A DNA stretch of 64,000 nt from contig NZ_CP084058.1 in assembly GCF_020215645.1 (NCBI RefSeq), positions 8,680,001-8,744,000 of the forward strand, in the 5' to 3' direction. This stretch comes from Nonomuraea gerenzanensis (GTDB lineage: Bacteria; Actinomycetota; Actinomycetes; Streptosporangiales; Streptosporangiaceae). A program made the translations under genes and the position numbers. Shown here piece by piece: positions 9,701 to 17,900 of this stretch; positions within the stretch are counted from its first letter, which is position 1; each line of letters begins with the position of its first letter. Below the pieces are notes generated by a model that worked only from the letters and a program-made list of their open reading frames with translations, did no database searches and was not told the DNA's origin.

Positions 9701-10094
9701 CAGGGACACGAGCGGCGAAGGCGCGGACGGCGTCGGCACGAGCCGCACCGCCGAGGGGGTGGGCGGCGCAGGCTTGGGCCCACGCGGCGCGGGCGGCGCA
9801 GGCTTGGGCCCAGGCGGTGAGGGCCGCGCGACGGCAGGCGGCGCGGGTGCGGGCGGCGAGCTGGTTCACGGTCCTGGGCTGGAGGCGCTCACCCCGCAGG
9901 AGCTGCGCATAGCCGGGCTGGTAGCCGACGGCCTGTCCAGCAAGGAGATCGCCGCCCAGCTCTTCCTCAGCCCCCGCACGGTCGAGTACCACCTCTACAA
10001 GATCTACCCGAAGCTCGGCATCGGCACCCGTACCGAACTGGCGCGCCTAGTAGTTCTACGGAAGGCACCCCCACCCCCACAGGCCATGCTGTGA
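6756..10094 (+). CDS. LuxR family regulator with large ATPase domain (LAL type)
   Basis: A 1112-residue LAL-type regulator. The N-terminal ATPase has Walker A GEAGVGKTA and Walker B LVCVVDDFQWVD, the centre is helical and TPR-like, and the C-terminus is a LuxR helix-turn-helix (LTPQELRIAGLVADGLSSKE, then LSPRTVEYHLYKIYPKLGI). LAL proteins activate secondary metabolism or sugar-use operons in response to an unknown ligand. Three low-complexity inserts interrupt it: Pro/Ala/Asp repeats encoded at about 7370-7500, His/Pro repeats at 8510-8650, and a Gly/Arg/Thr-rich linker at 9560-9870. GTG 6756 lies eight bases after TACAGT, which suggests a leaderless message. It overlaps the next hydrolase gene by four bases. 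Confidence 0.9.
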   Translation: MLFGRSAEIAAIEDVISRARSGAGSALVLRGEAGVGKTALLDLAASRGGDMRVLRTTGAEAESDLAFAALHQLLRPAAGLLDALPEPQRDAVRGVLGLGGDASGDRFLLAAGVLSLLAEAGAAEGLVCVVDDFQWVDRASADALLFTARRLGTERVAMLLAVRGDAPPVKGVPSLAIGGLPEPAATALLDAAVSRPSLWAGDGAARADSAPAPGTSAQVDLVPSAGDPAQADFVPSAGDPAQAGMAPSPPLAGAMAPAVKRALVTLTGGNPLALRETVRRLSAEQLAGREPLPDPLPGGTHLFGEQVAALPGEARLVALLAAVEGDLDAVLRAAGRMGAGREALHALEATGLARIEGTSVRFRHPLIRSAVHEAASPADRREAHRVLAGEAEGDRRAWHLAAAALGQDESVAAALAETAARARDRGGYGAAATALTRAAELTPDPAARAARLKDAAVAAWLGGRPGQAESLLAEAREHAGGDAVLGMELAQLRGRFELNSGSAVEAVRILAAGDSLDMLADAAEAASYAGDVAAIVEIGRRAASHPEGFLRDVLTGIGLTLAGGTFGPPHAEPRASHPSATAPDVLQGQAHPPGSAPHRHAHPPGSAPHGHAHPPVSNAHSRGGTASGQAHPHGAAHALLRRALARTGELSEAAEFLWATAAASYLGEADLSAELAARAGRVARMSGMVGQLPVVLEFVATADRVAGRLAESQAVSEEGLELAGEAGYTNTVAAHLANLAVLAALRGEEDECRRLAQEALAIALPHRVGLRAGVAAYALAMLDLGMGRFAAAHDRFTALAAAGPGAGHPTIVWRSTPDRIEAAVGAGDREAAGAALAAYERWSTHAATPEARALLARCRAQVTEGHEGFEEALRLHANPFEAARTALLLGERLRRSHRPGQARAHLRAALETFQRAGAWPWARRAHGELRAAGETPVPVSARSGGVDVSAAGERGTGRGDAGTGVGRAGTGTHGTGAAGRHGRDTSGEGADGVGTSRTAEGVGGAGLGPRGAGGAGLGPGGEGRATAGGAGAGGELVHGPGLEALTPQELRIAGLVADGLSSKEIAAQLFLSPRTVEYHLYKIYPKLGIGTRTELARLVVLRKAPPPPQAML
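7421..7492 (+). repeat. 36-base in-frame repeat in the LuxR gene
   Basis: Two near-identical 36-base units encode VPSAGDPAQA plus two residues each, within a longer Pro/Ala-rich insert between the ATPase and helical regions. The repeats preserve the reading frame. Confidence 0.6.
8519..8604 (+). repeat. 33-base in-frame repeat encoding His/Pro-rich units
   Basis: About two and a half copies of a 33-base unit encode HAHPPGSAPHR or HAHPPGSAPHG. They extend a His/Pro/Gly insert inside the helical repeat region of the LuxR regulator. Copy identity is high, which suggests recent slippage or unequal exchange. Confidence 0.65.
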
Positions 10095-10981
10095 GCATGC
10101 AAAACGACATCTGGAGCGAAGAGTTCGGCAACACCGCCGACGAGCCGATTCTGCTGATCATGGGTTCGATGTCGCAGGGCATCCTGTGGCCGGACGAGTT
10201 CGTGGGCAGGCTGACCGCCGGAGGCCGCCGGGTGATCCGGTACGACCACCGCGACACGGGCCGCTCCCGCACCGTGGACTTCGAGCAGGAGCCGTACACC
10301 TGGGAGGACATCAAGGACGACGTGCTGCGGGTGATGGACGCGCACGGGCTGGAGAGCGCGCACCTGGTGTGCCATTCGGCGGGCGGGCTGCTCGGGCAGC
10401 TGATCGCGGTGGAGCGGCCGGAGCGGGTGCGTACGCTCACCGTCATCGGCTCCTCGCCGCTCGGCGGCGGTGAGGGCATGGTGATCATGCGGGCGCTGAT
10501 GGGCCAGCCGCAGCCGGAGGGCAGCCTGCCGGAGCCGATGCCGGAGTTCGTGGCGTTCTACCGGGAGCTGATGGCGGCGCCACCGGCGGCGAGCAGGCGT
10601 GAGCGGATCGAGACGATGATCGCCGAGCAGCGCCTGCTGCACGGCACGGCGCTGCCGTTCGACGAGGACGCCGCCCGCCGCCTCCAGGAGCGCATCTACG
10701 ACCGGGCGCGCGACCTGGACGCCGTGGCGAACCACCGCCTGGCCGCGGCGGCCCGGCCGGACTTCGAGCCGGTGGGCGTGCTGGACCGGGTCAAGGCGCC
10801 CACCCTGGTCATCGAGGGCACCCACGAGCCGTGCAAGCCCGGCCACGGCGCGCTCATCGCCGAGCGGATCCCGGGCGCGCGGCTGCTGATGATCGAGGGC
10901 ATGGGGCACACGCTGCCGCCCGAGGTGCACGAGGAGCTGGCGCGGGCCGTCCTGGCGCACACCTCCACGACGAACGGCTAG
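10091..10981 (+). CDS. Alpha/beta hydrolase, RdmC/esterase-like
   Basis: A 296-residue alpha/beta hydrolase. The N-terminal block IMGSMSQGILWPDEF and YDHRDTGRSRT match the aclacinomycin methylesterase (RdmC)-like group. The nucleophile is Ser96 in CHSAGG, and the C-terminal MIEGMGHTLPPEV supplies the catalytic histidine. GTG 10091 overlaps the TGA of the LuxR gene (GTGA), so the two are translationally coupled and may share a pathway. ATG 10097 is an alternative start. The substrate is unknown. Members of this group are also common as general esterases. Confidence 0.85.
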   Translation: MSMQNDIWSEEFGNTADEPILLIMGSMSQGILWPDEFVGRLTAGGRRVIRYDHRDTGRSRTVDFEQEPYTWEDIKDDVLRVMDAHGLESAHLVCHSAGGLLGQLIAVERPERVRTLTVIGSSPLGGGEGMVIMRALMGQPQPEGSLPEPMPEFVAFYRELMAAPPAASRRERIETMIAEQRLLHGTALPFDEDAARRLQERIYDRARDLDAVANHRLAAAARPDFEPVGVLDRVKAPTLVIEGTHEPCKPGHGALIAERIPGARLLMIEGMGHTLPPEVHEELARAVLAHTSTTNG

Positions 10982-11046
10982 CCGCGCAGGCCAGGACGCC
11001 GACGTCCGCATGTGAACGCCTGGACGCGGGCGCCGGACGCGGACGG

Positions 11047-11532
11047 CTAGAGCAGCCGCTCGATCGCCGAGATGATCTCCGGGTCCTCCGGAGCGGTGCG
11101 AGGCCGGAACCGGGCGACGACCCGGCCCTCGCCGTCCACCAGGAACTTCTCGAAGTTCCACTGCACGTCACCGGCCTCACCCTGCTCATCCGGCGTCCGG
11201 GTGAGCTCCTCGTACAGGGGATGCCGCCCGGGGCCGTTGACCTCGGCCTTCGCCAGGAGCGGGAAGTCCACGCCGTAGGTGGTGGAGCAGAAGTGCTGGA
11301 TCTCCGCGGCGGTGCCGGGCTCCTGGCCGCCGAACTGGTTGCACGGCATGCCGATCACCGTGAGGCCGCGCGGGCCGTACTCCTGCTGGAGCTTGACCAG
11401 GCCGGTGTACTGCGGGGTGAGCCCGCATCGGGAGGCCACGTTGACGATGAGGGCGGGCTTGCCCGCCGTCAGGTCGGCCAGCGTGGTCGGGTCGTTCGTC
11501 AGGGTGCGAAGCGGGATGTCGCTGAGGCTCAT
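11047..11532 (-). CDS. Glutathione peroxidase family thiol peroxidase
   Basis: A 161-residue GPx-like peroxidase reducing hydroperoxides. The peroxidatic cysteine is Cys36 (NVASRCGLTPQY), followed by GMPCNQFGGQEPG with the conserved Gln, and VQWNFEKFLVD with the conserved Trp-Asn. Cysteine replaces selenocysteine, as usual in bacteria. In actinobacteria the reductant is likely thioredoxin or mycothiol-linked rather than glutathione. Start ATG 11532 fits the family. The upstream 17 codons open in the frame are not expected to be translated. It is divergent from the first muralytic gene across an AT-rich promoter region. Confidence 0.9.
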   Translation of the reverse strand: MSLSDIPLRTLTNDPTTLADLTAGKPALIVNVASRCGLTPQYTGLVKLQQEYGPRGLTVIGMPCNQFGGQEPGTAAEIQHFCSTTYGVDFPLLAKAEVNGPGRHPLYEELTRTPDEQGEAGDVQWNFEKFLVDGEGRVVARFRPRTAPEDPEIISAIERLL

Positions 11533-11720
11533 GATTCTGACCCTACAGAACGAGTCAGGGCGAAAATGTGACGCAGTCCTCATTTTTCGGACAAACCCGC
11601 AAGAAAAGGTATATATCGAGATCTTTACTGACGATCTACATTTCCTTCGTCAAGTGGTTGTAAAGGGAGCCGATCAGGCAGGGTGGCGCGGTCCACGAAA
11701 CCCCTCGAAAGGGAACCCGC

Positions 11721-12110
11721 ATGCCCATGCTCCGCCGTACCGGCGTCCTGCTCCTCACCGCCACCCTGGTGGCGGCGGGCGGCGCCCCGGCCGCACAGGC
11801 GCAGAGCTCCCAGACCAGGAACAAAGCCATCGCCAAGGCCATGGTGGCCGCGCGCGGCTGGGACAACGCGCAGTTCAGATGCCTGGTGAAGCTCTGGCAC
11901 CGCGAGAGCGGATGGAACCACCGCGCCGGCAACGGCTCCGGCGCCTACGGCATCCCGCAGGCGCTGCCCGGCCACAAGATGGCCACGTCAGGACGTGACT
12001 GGCGGACCAACCCCCGCACCCAGATCAGGTGGGGGCTCGGTTACATCAAGCAGCGGTACGGTACGCCGTGTCGCGCCTGGGGGCACTTCCAATCCCACGG
12101 TTGGTACTGA
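11721..12110 (+). CDS. Secreted lytic-transglycosylase-like protein (first paralogue)
   Basis: A 129-residue exported protein with a signal peptide ending near AQAQ (about residue 28). The mature domain has CLVKLWHRESGWNHRA, GSGAYGIPQALPGHKM and TQIRWGLGYIKQRYGTPC, ending in Trp-Tyr. This is the small lysozyme/transglycosylase-like fold seen in actinobacterial cell-wall proteins. The glutamate in HRESGW is the likely catalytic acid, and two cysteines may form a disulfide. AAAGGGAA seven bases upstream supports ATG 11721. A paralogue follows in the same direction after 337 bases. Probable role: peptidoglycan remodelling outside the cell. Confidence 0.82.
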   Translation: MPMLRRTGVLLLTATLVAAGGAPAAQAQSSQTRNKAIAKAMVAARGWDNAQFRCLVKLWHRESGWNHRAGNGSGAYGIPQALPGHKMATSGRDWRTNPRTQIRWGLGYIKQRYGTPCRAWGHFQSHGWY

Positions 12111-12125
12111 GCCAAACCCCAGAGT

Positions 12126-12192
12126 TGCTCGCTGTTTGCGGCAAGGCCCGCCCATTCGGGCGGCGGACCGGGCAAAACCGGCCCTGCGAGCA
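12126..12192 (+). ncRNA. Branched RNA fold after the first muralytic gene
   Basis: TGCTCGC (12126-12132) pairs perfectly with GCGAGCA (12186-12192). The arms enclose two further hairpins, one of CGCCC/GGGCG and one of CCGG/CCGG around GCAAAA. The position just after the stop codon suits a terminator, but the multibranched shape is more complex than needed for one. Confidence 0.4.
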
Positions 12193-12280
12193 GCCCCTTT
12201 ATCCGCAACGGTCGCACAAACACCTGTCCTTCGCGTGTCTGGGTGTATGACCCGGCGTGACGACGCGTAATAGGAATCGT

Positions 12281-12447
12281 GCTAGAGGACACGTCGCGGT
12301 GCCCTCCGGGCCGCCCAGCACGACCGGGCGGAGGCAAGATGCGTCCCGGAGGGCCGCGCGGACTCTCTGCGTCCGAGCCACGGACGCGGACGGCGGGGCG
12401 CCCGCGCAGGGCGCCCGTCCGCACGCGACCCGACAGCAAGGATCGCC
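12281..12447 (+). ncRNA. Long folded leader with competing stems before second muralytic gene
   Basis: TAATAG at 12268-12273 could be a -10 box giving a leader of about 165 bases. The leader folds into three stems: CCCTCCGGG (12302-12310) with CCCGGAGGG (12345-12353), which encloses CCGCCC/GGGCGG; GCGTCCG (12369-12375) with CGGACGC (12381-12387); and GCGGACGG (12386-12393) with CCGTCCGC (12415-12422). The last two share bases and can swap partners. The AAGGA ribosome site and a TTG start follow. This layout suits cis regulation. It does not match the c-di-AMP riboswitch consensus I know. Confidence 0.4.
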
Positions 12448-12927
12448 TTGGACAGCAAACGCGTACTCAGCGGCACGCTCGTCTCCATCACCGCGTTCAC
12501 CGCACTGAGCGCCGCACTCAGCACCACAGCCAGCGCAAGGGCGGCATCGCCCGACTCCAAACAGCCGATCAGGACCGGGATCTGGACCACGTCGGCGCAA
12601 CCGAAGATGGCGGCCGTCAGGCCCGCCAGCAGGAACAAGAAGATCGCCCTGGACCACGTCGTGCAGCGGGCCTGGAACTTCCAGGAGTTCCGCTGCCTGG
12701 ACAACCTGTGGACCAGGGAGAGCAACTGGAACCACCGGGCGCTCAACCACTCCTCCGGCGCGTACGGCATCCCGCAGGCCCTTCCGGCAGGCAAGATGAG
12801 CGGCGCAGGCCGGGACTGGAAGTCCAACCCGGAGACCCAGATCCGCTGGGGTCTGGCCTACATCAAGGGGAGGTACGGCAGGCCTTGCGGCGCCTGGGGG
12901 CACTGGAAATCACACAACTGGTACTAG
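12448..12927 (+). CDS. Secreted lytic-transglycosylase-like protein (second paralogue)
   Basis: A 159-residue paralogue of the preceding secreted protein, with the same core: CLDNLWTRESNWNHRA, SSGAYGIPQALPAGKM, TQIRWGLAYIKGRYGRPC and a terminal Trp-Tyr. The N-terminus has a signal peptide ending near SARA, then about 30 extra residues before the domain. TTG 12448 is the only reasonable start, with AAGGA a few bases upstream. The weak start codon and long folded leader suggest tight post-transcriptional control. Likely peptidoglycan cleavage at the cell surface. The two copies probably arose by tandem duplication and may act at different growth stages. Confidence 0.82.
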   Translation: MDSKRVLSGTLVSITAFTALSAALSTTASARAASPDSKQPIRTGIWTTSAQPKMAAVRPASRNKKIALDHVVQRAWNFQEFRCLDNLWTRESNWNHRALNHSSGAYGIPQALPAGKMSGAGRDWKSNPETQIRWGLAYIKGRYGRPCGAWGHWKSHNWY

Positions 12928-12935
12928 CCGGCTCA

Positions 12936-12971
12936 GGAGGGCACCCGCAGCGGCTCTACCGGGTGCCCTCC
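12936..12971. terminator. Perfect 12-bp terminator hairpin
   Basis: GGAGGGCACCCG (12936-12947) pairs perfectly with CGGGTGCCCTCC (12960-12971). The hairpin serves the second muralytic gene and the convergent TetR gene. Its right arm lies inside the last TetR codons and stop. Confidence 0.75.
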
Positions 12972-13603
12972 CGACGCCCCGCGTACGCCTCGATCGCCTT
13001 GATCAGCAGCTCGAGGCCGAACTCGAACTCCGCCTCGTGGTCGCACTCGTCGAGCAGCGGCGCCAGCGAGCTGACCTCGGGGAACAGCGCCGGATCCACG
13101 CCGTCGGCCCTGATCGTCCTGGTCTGCACCGGCGCGAACGTCGGCGTCACCCCGACCTCGCGCAGCAGCGAGCCCACGATGTAGGCGATGAACATCCGCA
13201 ACATCCGCACCGCGTCGGCCCCGTCGAACCCGGCGCTGCGCAGCGTGGCCAGCGCCCGCTCGACGGGCAGCAGCCCGGCGGCCGAGTGCAGCTGCCGGCT
13301 GACGACGAGCATGGTGGAGCGCGGGTAGTGGTGGGCGATCTGCCGGAACGCCCTGGCCTGCATGCGCACCCGGTCGGTCCAGTGCGCGTCGGGGTCGTCG
13401 GTGAACTCGATCTGGCTCAGCACCGACTCGGCCACCCCGTTGAGCAGGGCGTCCTTGCCGGGCACGTGGTTGTAGAGCGACATGACGCCCACCCCCAGCT
13501 CGGCCGCGATGCGGCGCATGGAGATCGCGTCGGCGCCCTCCCGCTCGATGAGGTCGATGGCCGCGGCGACGATGCGTGCCCGGGAGAGGGGCTCGGAGCT
13601 CAT
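12956..13603 (-). CDS. TetR family transcriptional regulator
   Basis: A 215-residue TetR-type repressor. The DNA-binding region is ISMRRIAAELGVGVMSLYNH (about residues 28-47), and the rest is a helical ligand and dimer domain of the TetR_C type. The gene is divergent from the diiron protein gene 87 bases away, and a dyad ACGTAC-GGT-GTACGT lies between them, so it probably represses that gene and itself. TAGAAT at 13614-13609 is five bases before the ATG, which indicates a leaderless message. The ligand is unknown. Confidence 0.88.
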   Translation of the reverse strand: MSSEPLSRARIVAAAIDLIEREGADAISMRRIAAELGVGVMSLYNHVPGKDALLNGVAESVLSQIEFTDDPDAHWTDRVRMQARAFRQIAHHYPRSTMLVVSRQLHSAAGLLPVERALATLRSAGFDGADAVRMLRMFIAYIVGSLLREVGVTPTFAPVQTRTIRADGVDPALFPEVSSLAPLLDECDHEAEFEFGLELLIKAIEAYAGRREGTR

Positions 13604-13653
13604 AGCTCATTCTATTGACGGGCGCGCGGCGCGGGCGCAGGCTCGGAGCACGG

Positions 13654-13668
13654 ACGTACGGTGTACGT
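13654..13668. promoter_or_regulatory. TetR operator candidate
   Basis: ACGTAC-GGT-GTACGT is a perfect six-base inverted repeat with a three-base spacer. It lies between the divergent TetR and diiron genes and just upstream of the diiron gene's GGAGG site. TTGACG at 13615-13620 could be a -35 box for the diiron gene. Confidence 0.5.
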
Positions 13669-13689
13669 AGGCCCCCCATCGGAGGTCCC

Positions 13690-14805
13690 ATGTCGACCCA
13701 CGATCTCTACACCATCCCCGCCGGGCTCTCCACGTGGAACGTCGAGATGGCCGGCGTGAGCCGTTTCACCTGGGAGTACGACGACGGCCGCGACCGCATG
13801 CTGGCCCTCTACCAGAAGGGCAAGGACAAGCAGTGGGACTCGGCCAAGCGCATCGACTGGGACCTGGAGGTGGACCCGTACGACGTGCTCGGCGTCCCTG
13901 ACCAGACCATCGCCATCCACGGCACCCCGCTCTGGGAGCGGATGAGCCCCAAGACGCGCAACGACGTCCGGTTGCACGGCGCGGCCTGGCAGTTCTCCCA
14001 GTTCCTGCACGGCGAGCAGGGCGCGATGATCTGCTCGGCCAAGATCGTGGAGTCGGTGCCCGACCTGGACTCCAAGTTCTACGCCGCCACCCAGACCATG
14101 GACGAGGCCCGCCACGCCGAGACCTACGCCCGCTTCCTCCAGGAGAAGGTGGGCCTGGCCTACCCGATCAACGAGCACCTCAAGTCGCTGCTCGACAGCA
14201 CGCTGAGCGACTCCCGCTGGGACATGCCCTACCTTGGCATGCAGGTGCTCATCGAGGGGCTGGCGCTGGCGGCGTTCGGCGTGATGCGTGACATCACCAC
14301 CAAGCCGCTGCCCAAGCAGATCCTGTCGTACGTGATGCAGGACGAGGCCAGGCACGTCGCCTTCGGCCGGATGGCGCTGCGCGACTACTACCGCGGCCTG
14401 TCGGAGGCCGAGCTGCGCGAGCGCGAGGACTTCGTCATCGAGGGCTGCTACCTCATGCGCGACCGGCTGCGCGGCAGGGAGACGTGGGAGTACCTGGGCC
14501 TGTCGAAGGCCGAGGTGGAGGAGGCCATGGAGGCGACCGACCGCTCCGACTACCTGCGGGCGTTCCGGTCGCTGCTGTTCAGCCGGATCGTGCCGTGCGT
14601 CAAGGACATCGGGCTGTGGAGCCCGCGGCTGCGGCAGGCGTACGCGGAGATGGGCGTGCTGGAGATGGCGGGGCAGTCGCTGGACGCGCTGATGCGGCAG
14701 GACGAGGAGATCGCCGACCGGATCGACGCGGAGCGCTTCGCCGCGGAGGAGGCGTCGCGGCACGCCGAGGTGGCCGACACCATCGCGCTCGGCGCCGACT
14801 CCTAG
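13690..14805 (+). CDS. Ferritin-like diiron protein
   Basis: A 371-residue all-helical protein with two diiron-type repeats: a glutamate in FLHGEQGAM, then DEARHAETYARFL, and later a glutamate in VLIEGLAL with DEARHVAFGRMAL. This EX2H pattern belongs to the ferritin-like superfamily (ribonucleotide reductase small subunit, fatty-acid desaturase and AurF-like oxygenases). It may oxidise or desaturate an organic substrate. ATG 13690 with GGAGG at 13681 sets the start, so the longer frame from 13615 is not used. It is divergent from a TetR gene that probably controls it. No ferredoxin or reductase partner is adjacent. Confidence 0.82.
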   Translation: MSTHDLYTIPAGLSTWNVEMAGVSRFTWEYDDGRDRMLALYQKGKDKQWDSAKRIDWDLEVDPYDVLGVPDQTIAIHGTPLWERMSPKTRNDVRLHGAAWQFSQFLHGEQGAMICSAKIVESVPDLDSKFYAATQTMDEARHAETYARFLQEKVGLAYPINEHLKSLLDSTLSDSRWDMPYLGMQVLIEGLALAAFGVMRDITTKPLPKQILSYVMQDEARHVAFGRMALRDYYRGLSEAELREREDFVIEGCYLMRDRLRGRETWEYLGLSKAEVEEAMEATDRSDYLRAFRSLLFSRIVPCVKDIGLWSPRLRQAYAEMGVLEMAGQSLDALMRQDEEIADRIDAERFAAEEASRHAEVADTIALGADS

Positions 14806-14889
14806 GCCGGCGAAGCCGTACCGGGCGCGGGCGGGGATCCCGTGGTGGCGGGCCAGGGGCAGGCAGAGGACGGTGAAGAAGCCGGGCAT
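14806..14889 (-). pseudogene. Remnant of a transglutaminase-like gene
   Basis: Between the diiron and NACHT genes, the minus strand encodes 28 residues containing FFTVLCLPLARHHGIPARAR followed by YGFAG. This closely resembles the core of transglutaminase-like cysteine-protease-fold proteins, where the pattern is hxxLLRxxGIPARARxGFA. Nothing else of that family is present, and the frame runs into the diiron gene antisense. I read it as a decayed leftover that marks an old deletion or insertion boundary. Chance resemblance is possible for so short a piece. Confidence 0.35.
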
Positions 14890-14948
14890 GCCCGCCGGTG
14901 TGTGTAACGGGGCCCGCGCTTCCGCTCGTTTTCGGCAGACTTGAGTGC

Positions 14949-17900
14949 GTGCGGCAGATCATCACCTATCGCGACGCCGTCGCCCTGCTGGGCGGGCCGA
15001 CCGCCGTCTCGGGCGTCCTGGACAAGGCCTCGTCCCTGGTGCTGTTCGGGGTGGGCGGGATCGACCTCTTCGACGCCCGCGCCGAGGCCGTGCGGCTGGG
15101 GGACGCGTTCCTGCGCGGGCTGCGCGCCAAGGTCAAGGGCCTGAGCAGGTACGACACGACGCAGCGGCTGACGGCGGCGCACGCGGTCATCGTGGTCACC
15201 GCCTTCCTCGACGCGCTGGGCGAGGTGGACGTGCTGCGCGAGCTCACCCCGGAGGACCAGCGCCGGATCACCGGGACGGAGGGCCTCGGGGGCCGGCTCG
15301 CCGGCCTGCAGGCGCCGATGCCGGGCCCCGCCCTGCCGTTCGAGCGGCTGCTCGACGAGCTGAGGGGCCACTACGAGGCGCAGACCCGCCTGCTGGTCGC
15401 CTTCCTGGCGGGGCTGCGCCGCTGGGACACCTGGGACGAGACCACCCGGGCCCGGCTGGCCGAGGGACTCCCCGCGCGGGCGGTCCGCCGCTACGAGGAG
15501 CTGTTCCACCGGCTGGTCGCGGACTTCCCCGAAGTGGCCTCCTGGTCCGACCGGGTCGATCACCAGGCCACCAGGAACGAGATCAAGAGCCTGGCCGACG
15601 GGCTGGCCGGGGTCTGGGACCAGGTCGCCAGGATGCCCGCGGCCCGTACCCCGTCCGACCGGCTGGCGGCGCTGGTGCGGGCGAACAGGGCCACGCTCAG
15701 GCGCCCGATCGTGAGCGCCCCGCGCACGCCGAACGGCGTGATCCCGCCGCTGGAGGAGGGCTACGTCAGCCCGGCCTACCGCCTGCTCGTGTCGGCCTGG
15801 CGCCACCTGGTCACCTCGGACGACGTCTGGGACAAGCTGCCCTGTCACAGCAACCTGGACACCTTCCTGGCCGGTCATCTCACGCTGCCGCAGGCCACCG
15901 AGTCGCCCCTGCTGGTGCTCGGCCAGCCGGGCGCGGGCAAGTCCGTGCTGACGCGGGTGCTCGCGGCCCGGCTGCCCGCCTCCGAGTTCCTGCCGCTCAG
16001 GGTCGAGTTGCGCGGCGTGCCCGCCGACGGCGCCGTGCTCGCCCAGATCGAGCACGGCATCAGGGCCGCGCTGGACGAGCCGATGTCCTGGCCGGAGTTC
16101 GCGGCCGGCACCGGCGGCGCGCTCCCCGTCGTCATGCTGGACGGCTTCGACGAGCTGCTCCAGGCGACCGGCGTGAACCAGACCGACTACCTGGAGCGGG
16201 TCGCGCGGTTCCAGCGCGACCAGGCGGAGAAGGGCCGGCCGCTGGCCGTCGTCGTCACCTCCAGGACCGCCGTCGCGGACCGGGCCCGCCTGCCGGACAA
16301 GACGTTCGTCATCCGGCTGGAGCCCTTCGACGACCACCGGATCCGCCGGTGGATCACCAGCTGGAACCGCAGCAACGACGGCTACTTCCGTGAACGCGGG
16401 CTGGCGCCCCTGCCCGTGGACAAGGTGCTGGCCGTCCGCAAGATGGCCGAGCAGCCCCTGCTGCTGCTCATGCTGGCGCTCTACGACGCCGACGCCAACG
16501 CCCTGCGCGACCTGCCCGAGGACCTGCACGAGGCCGAGCTGTACGAGCGGCTGCTGCACGACTTCGCCGTGCGGGAGGTGGGCAAGACCCGTCCCGGCCT
16601 GGCGGAGGAGGACCTGGCGCGGGCCGTGGAGGACGAGCTGCTGCACCTGTCGATCACGGCGTTCGCGATGTTCAACCGGGGCCTGCAGTGGATCGCCGAG
16701 CCCGACCTGGACGCCGACCTGCGAGCGCTGCTGCCCCAGGAGACGCAGCAGTCGGAGGGGTTCCGCCGGGCCGTGAGCCGGGCGGAGGGCGTCATCGGCG
16801 GCTTCTTCTTCGTCCACACCTCCCAGGCCCTGCGCGACGAGCAGCGGCTCAAGACCTACGAGTTCCTGCACGCCACCTTCGGCGAGTACCTGGTGGCCCG
16901 CCTGCTCGTCAGGGAGCTGGCCGACACGGCCGGGGACCTGGCCTCCGCCGTGTCCCGCCGCCGCCCCGTCCGGCCGGACGACGCCTATCTGCGCGCGCTG
17001 CTGTCGTTCGCGGCGCTCACCGTCCGCGCCCCCGTCGTGGACTTCCTCCGGCACGGCCTGCGCCGTACGGTCCCGCACGGGGAGCGCCTGCTGCTGAGGA
17101 GGCATCTGTGCGAGCTGTTCTCCGAGTCGCTCCTGGCCAGGCCGGGCTCCCCCTACGACGCCTACCAGCCGGTACGGGCGGAGCTGACGGCCCTGTGCGC
17201 CGTCCACAGCGCCAACCTGCTGCTGCTCGCCGTGCTGGCGGCGGACGAGCCGCTCGCGGGCACGGAGCTGTTCCGCGTCGAGCAGCCGGAGCACGCGAAC
17301 GAGCGGTGGCGCAGGATCGCCCGCCTCTGGCACTCCCAGCTCGGCAGGGCCGAGTGGGACTCGCTCATCCATACGCTCCGGGTCCGGCACTCCCTGCAGG
17401 GCGAGACCAGGACGTTCCAGGTCGCCTTCGACCGGGACCCACTCTTCGACTCCCGCGACCTGGTCTTCTTCACCTGGCCAGGCAGCCCCACCGTGAACCC
17501 CGCCAGGTTGCGGGCCGGTGACCTGATCTGGATGCGTGAGATCTCCTTCCGCGACGACACCACGCTCGGCCACCTCTTCGCGAACCTGCTCCCCTACCTG
17601 ACGGAGATCGACACGGACCTGTCCGCCCATCCGCGCAGCCCCGTCGCGGACCTGCTGGCGGTCCTGCTGAGCGAGCGGCCCGAGCCGGAGCTCTTCCGCC
17701 GCGCCCTGGAGGGGGCGCCGAGCCGGGCGTACCTGGAACGGGTGCTCGGACAGCTCGAACAGCACGCGCCCCTGATGCCGGGTGACGAGGTGCTGTCCCT
17801 GGTGGAGACGGCCGGCGGCGATCGGGTCACCCGGATACTCCGCGGCCTGGCGCGACGCCCGGACGTGGATGGTGACAAGGTGGCGGCGCTACTGGCACGG

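Noticed and set aside
12111..12447. c-di-AMP (ydaO-type) riboswitch upstream of the second muralytic gene
   Set aside because: The position suits it, but the conserved GGGGACCCA-like and GGGGUGAAUC-like stretches of that class are absent. I kept only a generic structured leader.
14802..17765. Very long minus-strand open frame antisense to the NACHT gene
   Set aside because: Composition is Arg/Gly/Gln/Leu-rich without domains, as expected for the shadow of a GC-rich gene. Only the last 28 residues near 14889 look protein-like.
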